From Halovenus sp. (GTDB taxonomy: Archaea; Halobacteriota; Halobacteria; Halobacteriales; Haloarculaceae): a stretch of 34,557 nt of DNA. The translations under genes and the position numbers were made by a program. The number at the start of each line of letters is the position of its first letter. Position 1 is the stretch's first letter. The notes beneath the pieces are model-generated. The model worked only from the letters and a program-made list of their open reading frames with translations. It had not been told where the DNA came from and did not search any database. Location of the stretch: assembly GCA_028275025.1 (NCBI GenBank), contig JAQCNM010000103.1:1-34557 (forward strand). Reading direction: 5' to 3'. Shown piece after piece: positions 31,376 to 34,557 of the stretch.

Positions 31376-31870
31376 CAATCCCCACGGTGGACGTGGGCGC
31401 ACACGAACGTCCCGGGTTGGATCGGCGATAGCCGAGATGGCACGGGATGGGGGCCAACGCCAACACACCCGTGAGGGTGTGGAGGCTTAGGTCCCGAAGG
31501 AGAACCGAACCGGTCCAGTGCGTCGCCGCCGCGGCGGTGGCGGAGCAAGGCCAACTACCGGATTACGCGCAAGCGGAGTTCGGAAACACGACGGCACGCC
31601 GGTGAAAACCCGGCTCACGCCGGTTCGCGACGGCAGTGCCGGTGAGAGTCCGGCTACCGTCGACGGAGGGCCACGGACGAGGGCTCGTCCCCTGCGGGAC
31701 GCGCCCGAAGTTCACCGGTCCGTCGATGTCGGCAACATCCGGTGGGAACCCGGACAAAGCCAGGCGAGTCGGTAACCGGCGGTGAGAGCCCGCCGAAAGC
31801 CGTCACCGGTCGTGCGGACCGGGGACAACGTCCCCCGTTCGGTGCAGTACCCGCGTCTACGGTGGGACCC
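31376..31870 (+). ncRNA. Large structured noncoding RNA of unknown class (about 495 nt)
   Basis: No convincing protein frame exists in this stretch. The predicted transcript start lies 2-4 bases before 31379-31393, which can pair with 31854-31867 in a helix of about ten to twelve pairs broken by small bulges, closing the whole RNA. Inside are hairpins with GNRA tetraloops: UCGGC-GAUA-GCCGA (31422-31435), ACACCC-GUGA-GGGUGU (31465-31480), CGC-GCAA-GCG (31566-31575). Four hairpins have 7-base loops UGAAAAC, UGAGAGU, UGGGAAC and UGAGAGC on GC stems (31598-31614, 31638-31654, 31738-31754, 31778-31794). Further strong stems are at 31681-31706, 31725-31739, 31806-31822 and 31821-31835; a few neighbouring stems share one or two bases. 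The gene runs convergent to the exporter. It lacks the SRP helix-8 motif and the RNase P GAGGAAAGUC and ACAGAA motifs. Confidence 0.6.
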
Positions 31871-31909
31871 ATTCATTCCGCATCTACCCCCGGCAGGGTC
31901 ACCTCCGTG

Positions 31910-34486
31910 TCAGTCCGAGGACGACGCCGACTGTCGCAACCCCTGTTCACCCTCTCGACGGACGAACCGGGCCCACTGGTACAGCAGGCTCGGGAGAACA
32001 AACACGCTCAGGAGAAACGACGCGGCGAGCGTGAGCGCGAGGATGACACCCATCGACTGGAACGTGGCGAGCGGCGCGACGATCAGCAGTGCGAACGTGC
32101 CCGTCGACGTGACCGCACTCCCGAGCAGTGCACCACCGGTCCCGGTCGTTGCCTCCCGCAGGGCCGTTCCGACGTCGGCCCCGCGCTCGAGTTCGGTCGC
32201 GAACCGGTCGCTGATGTGGATGTTGTAGTCGATACCCAGGCCGATCGCGATACTCACGATGAGGGCGGTGACCGCGGTCAACGGCTCGCCCAGCAGGAGC
32301 ATCCCCCCGAACACCAGCGCGAGCACCAGTGCGATCGGCAGGGCGGTCACCAGACCGAGTGTCGCGCTGTTGTAGGCGATCCGGTAGACGGCTGCCAGAA
32401 CAACGAACACCCCGGCCAGTGCCAGCAGCATCGTCGTGACGATGCCGTCGACGATCTCCGCGATGTAGGCGTCGTTGAGCGTGCCACTGCCGACCGCGGT
32501 GACCGACGCGGCGGTGGCCCCGTCGATCTCCTCCTCGATATCGAACATCGCCGTGGCACGGTCGTCACCGAACCCGCCCTGGACCGGCACGAGCAGACGC
32601 ATCGACGCGTAGCCGTCGTCGGTCTGTTCGAGCAGCCGTGTCGCCTGGGGGGCGGCCTCGACAAACGCATCGAGTGTCGCCGGGACGTCCTGTTGGGGAA
32701 CGAGCGACCGGAGTCGGTCCGGGTCACTCGTCTGGGTGTCGGCGGCGGCCGCGAACTGCGCGGCGAACGCGGAGTCGGGGTTGTCGGCGGCGAGTTCCTG
32801 CATCGCGGTGAGCGGTGAGCGCACGTCGACGACACCGCCCTGGTTGACCACGACGTCCGGGTCGGCCGCGGCGGCGGCCGTCTCGCCGGTCGCCAGCGCC
32901 TGCATCGTCTCCGCCGTCGCGACGTCGCCACGTAACAGGAACTGCGTGAACGCGAAGGTGCTGTCGGGGTCGTCGCCGGTCGTGGCGAACTGGTCGTCGG
33001 CAAAGGAGAGTTGCTGTGCCGCCTCGGTCTCGTGGAGTTCGTACGCCATCGGGCCGGGGAGTTCGGACTGCCAGCCCGGGTCCGACAGGGGGTCGCTGTC
33101 CTGGAACTGCTGGCGGTCGACCTCGGTGAACGCCACCCCGCCGACGGCCCCGACCACCAGCGCCAGCGCGATGACGACCACACTGGCCCGCTGTGCGACC
33201 GTCACACTCCCGCCGAGAACGCGGCCCAGGTACGAGCCCTTTCCGAGGGCTACCGCCGTGCGGTCGAAGCCGAACCGCTCCCAGAGGCCGTCGGCACTCG
33301 TCTTCAGGGCCGGCACCAGCGTCGTGAAGATGACGAACGCCGAGAGCACGGCGAGGATAAACGCGACTGTGAGGTCCCGTATCAGGCCGACGGGGTTCGT
33401 CAGGTTCGGGACGAAACCGACCACAGCGGTCACTGTCACGAGCACGAACGCGACCATCACCGCAGCGGTCGACCGCCGGAGGCTGTCCCGGATCCCGTCG
33501 TCCGTGCCACGTCGCTCCCGGTACCGCATGAACACGTGGAAGCTGAAGTCGATACTCAGCGCGATGGCGAGCACCGGGACGACCAGCCCCGTCTGCTGGC
33601 CGAGCAGCCCGAGCCAGCCCATCAGGCCGAACGTCCACAGGAGTGTCACGACGACACCGGTGAAACTGACGACCACGTCGGTGACGTCCCGGTACGCGAA
33701 CCCGAGGATCACCGCAAGCACGAACAGAATCATCGGAACGACGAGCCAGGCCAACTCGGGGAGCACCTGCTGGGTGACATCCTCCTGTAGGCCGGCGGTC
33801 GTGAACACCGTCACCGGGGTCGACTCGCTGACTGTCGTAGCGGCCTCGCCGAGTTCGTCCGTGATATCTGCCCCGTCGGTGACGGTGAGCAACAGCCGCA
33901 TCCCCGCAGCGTCACTCGTGCCAGCCTCGTAGTCCACCGGCAGGAACTGTCGGATCTGGTCGCTCTCGGCCTCGGCGAGTGTGGCCCGGACAGCCTCGTC
34001 GACAGCGGCCGGACTCGCGTCGGCGACTGCCTGTCGCTGTGTCGCCAGGTCGGGGTCGGGCTCGTCGGCCAGGCGCACGGCAACGGGGACCGCCGGGTTG
34101 CGGATACTGTCCCCGGGTGTCTCCCCGGCGAGTGCGTCGGTGACCGACGCGGAGTCACCGACCGCGATCTGGTAGTCGAGTGCGGCCAGCAGCCCCGCCT
34201 TGTTCAGCACCGACCCGTCGTTGCCCTGAATGTACACCGCATCGGTCGAGGTCTCGTCTTCCCCGTCGAAGTAACGCGCGTCGAGATACGTCTCCGCGTC
34301 GTGGACAGCCGTTCCCTCGATAACGCTCTCACTGGCCCCGTTTTCGGCGTCGCGTTGCTCCTGAGTCAGTCCAAAGACGACCCCGGCGGTCAACACGAGC
34401 ATCACCAGAACTACAACTCGGTTGTGGTCTGTCACCACCCTGGCGACCCCACCTGTGACCGCGGTGAGTCCGTCTGCGAGGTTCAT
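31910..34486 (-). CDS. RND/MMPL-superfamily membrane exporter
   Basis: The 858-residue protein has the two-fold RND plan: a first membrane helix (VVVLVMLVLTAGVVFGLTQE), a large outer domain of about 220 residues, five or six helices including AIALSIDFSFHVFMRYRERR with the conserved aspartate, then a second outer domain and a second helix bundle with the matching IAIGLGIDYNIHISDRFATE. It belongs to the archaeal/bacterial MMPL-like exporters, which move hydrophobic molecules or lipids using an ion gradient; the cargo is unknown. ATG 34486 (MNLADGLTAVTGG) is chosen over an upstream in-frame ATG at 34543, because a TATA box (34509-34516) lies 26 bases ahead. The C-terminus ends in a Ser-rich tail near the noncoding RNA's 3' end. 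Confidence 0.88.
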   Translation of the reverse strand: MNLADGLTAVTGGVARVVTDHNRVVVLVMLVLTAGVVFGLTQEQRDAENGASESVIEGTAVHDAETYLDARYFDGEDETSTDAVYIQGNDGSVLNKAGLLAALDYQIAVGDSASVTDALAGETPGDSIRNPAVPVAVRLADEPDPDLATQRQAVADASPAAVDEAVRATLAEAESDQIRQFLPVDYEAGTSDAAGMRLLLTVTDGADITDELGEAATTVSESTPVTVFTTAGLQEDVTQQVLPELAWLVVPMILFVLAVILGFAYRDVTDVVVSFTGVVVTLLWTFGLMGWLGLLGQQTGLVVPVLAIALSIDFSFHVFMRYRERRGTDDGIRDSLRRSTAAVMVAFVLVTVTAVVGFVPNLTNPVGLIRDLTVAFILAVLSAFVIFTTLVPALKTSADGLWERFGFDRTAVALGKGSYLGRVLGGSVTVAQRASVVVIALALVVGAVGGVAFTEVDRQQFQDSDPLSDPGWQSELPGPMAYELHETEAAQQLSFADDQFATTGDDPDSTFAFTQFLLRGDVATAETMQALATGETAAAAADPDVVVNQGGVVDVRSPLTAMQELAADNPDSAFAAQFAAAADTQTSDPDRLRSLVPQQDVPATLDAFVEAAPQATRLLEQTDDGYASMRLLVPVQGGFGDDRATAMFDIEEEIDGATAASVTAVGSGTLNDAYIAEIVDGIVTTMLLALAGVFVVLAAVYRIAYNSATLGLVTALPIALVLALVFGGMLLLGEPLTAVTALIVSIAIGLGIDYNIHISDRFATELERGADVGTALREATTGTGGALLGSAVTSTGTFALLIVAPLATFQSMGVILALTLAASFLLSVFVLPSLLYQWARFVRREGEQGLRQSASSSD

Positions 34487-34508
34487 ACGGGCAGGTCTCT
34501 GTCGATGT

Positions 34509-34516
34509 ACATAAAC
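34509..34516 (-). promoter_or_regulatory. Promoter of the exporter gene
   Basis: On the minus strand GTTTATGT lies about 26 bases before the ATG at 34486, the leaderless spacing seen at several genes of this window. Confidence 0.55.
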
Positions 34517-34557
34517 GGTCGACCCAGGGCTCTCTCCTCGCAACGGGGGTCACAGAT

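Noticed and set aside
31484-31512. Possible SRP (7S) RNA helix-8 element (AGGTCCCGAAGGAGAACC)
   Set aside because: The invariant GGAAGG-AGCAG pattern of SRP RNA is not matched, and the enclosing structure is longer than the roughly 300 nt expected.
31541-31553. GGAGCAAGGCCAA, identical to a conserved piece of bacterial RNase P RNA, suggesting this locus is rnpB
   Set aside because: The other universal RNase P motifs (GAGGAAAGUC near the 5' end and ACAGAA plus CCGGCUUA near the 3' end) were not found at their expected places, so a single 13-base match is not enough. A covariance-model search is the decisive test.
31598-31654. Cobalamin riboswitch, because of GGTGAGAGTCCGG-like segments
   Set aside because: The B12-box and GCCACTG motifs are missing, the segments repeat four times, and no downstream gene on the same strand would be controlled.
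31518-31872. Open frames of 60-85 codons on both strands in the RNA locus
   Set aside because: Codon use and composition differ from all neighbouring genes, no ribosome-binding sites fit, and stem-loop symmetry explains open frames on both strands.

Overview
The window is haloarchaeal chromosome. The proteins are acidic, the codons are GC-rich at the third position, many starts lie about 25-30 bases from a TATA-like box (leaderless transcripts), and the gene content is that of Halobacteria: DacZ, KorAB, a methanopterin-type cyclohydrolase, archaeal-type MvaD, a PccBXA carboxylase, TatC and UPF0179. No rRNA, tRNA or CRISPR array was seen.

Layout. At 1-4815 are a partial Rsm22-like protein, a PUA-domain RNA-binding protein and the 2-oxoacid:ferredoxin oxidoreductase pair korA-korB. 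At 4863-7487 come a CYTH/CyaB protein, the diadenylate cyclase dacZ overlapping an MscS-like channel gene, and a 65-residue protein. At 7491-10657 are mch (minus), an IS1341-type element carrying an apparently intact TnpB and its hairpin ends, a small zinc-finger protein, and a broken membrane-protein gene. At 10707-11751 is a two-gene minus-strand pair: a small protein and an alpha/beta hydrolase without the nucleophile serine. At 11879-17953 lies a tightly overlapped respiratory Complex I membrane-arm operon (nuoJ1-J2-K-L-M-N), with no nuoA-I genes in front of it. At 18078-20829 are a 3-hydroxyacyl-CoA dehydrogenase, a hotdog thioesterase and a DUF63 membrane protein, with two different short tandem-repeat arrays between genes. 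At 20834-25089 are NAD synthase, MvaD, UPF0179 and TatC. At 25055-31215, mostly on the minus strand, are pccB-pccX-pccA, mutL and a frameshifted Cys-rich small gene. The window ends with an RND/MMPL exporter (31910-34486, minus).

The most notable part is the roughly 690-base gap between pccB and the exporter. It has a clear TATA-type promoter. The predicted RNA start falls 2-4 bases before the 5' strand of a long-range helix whose 3' strand lies about 470 bases downstream. The enclosed sequence is packed with GNRA hairpins and four hairpins with T-loop-like 7-base loops. I read this as a structured noncoding RNA of about 495 nt. It lacks the hallmarks I know for RNase P RNA and SRP RNA, so it is the best candidate for something undescribed.

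Functionally the window joins central carbon metabolism (KorAB, PccABX, acyl-CoA enzymes, C1 cyclohydrolase), respiration (Nuo), isoprenoid and NAD synthesis, second-messenger and osmotic functions (DacZ and MscS), Tat export and mismatch repair.
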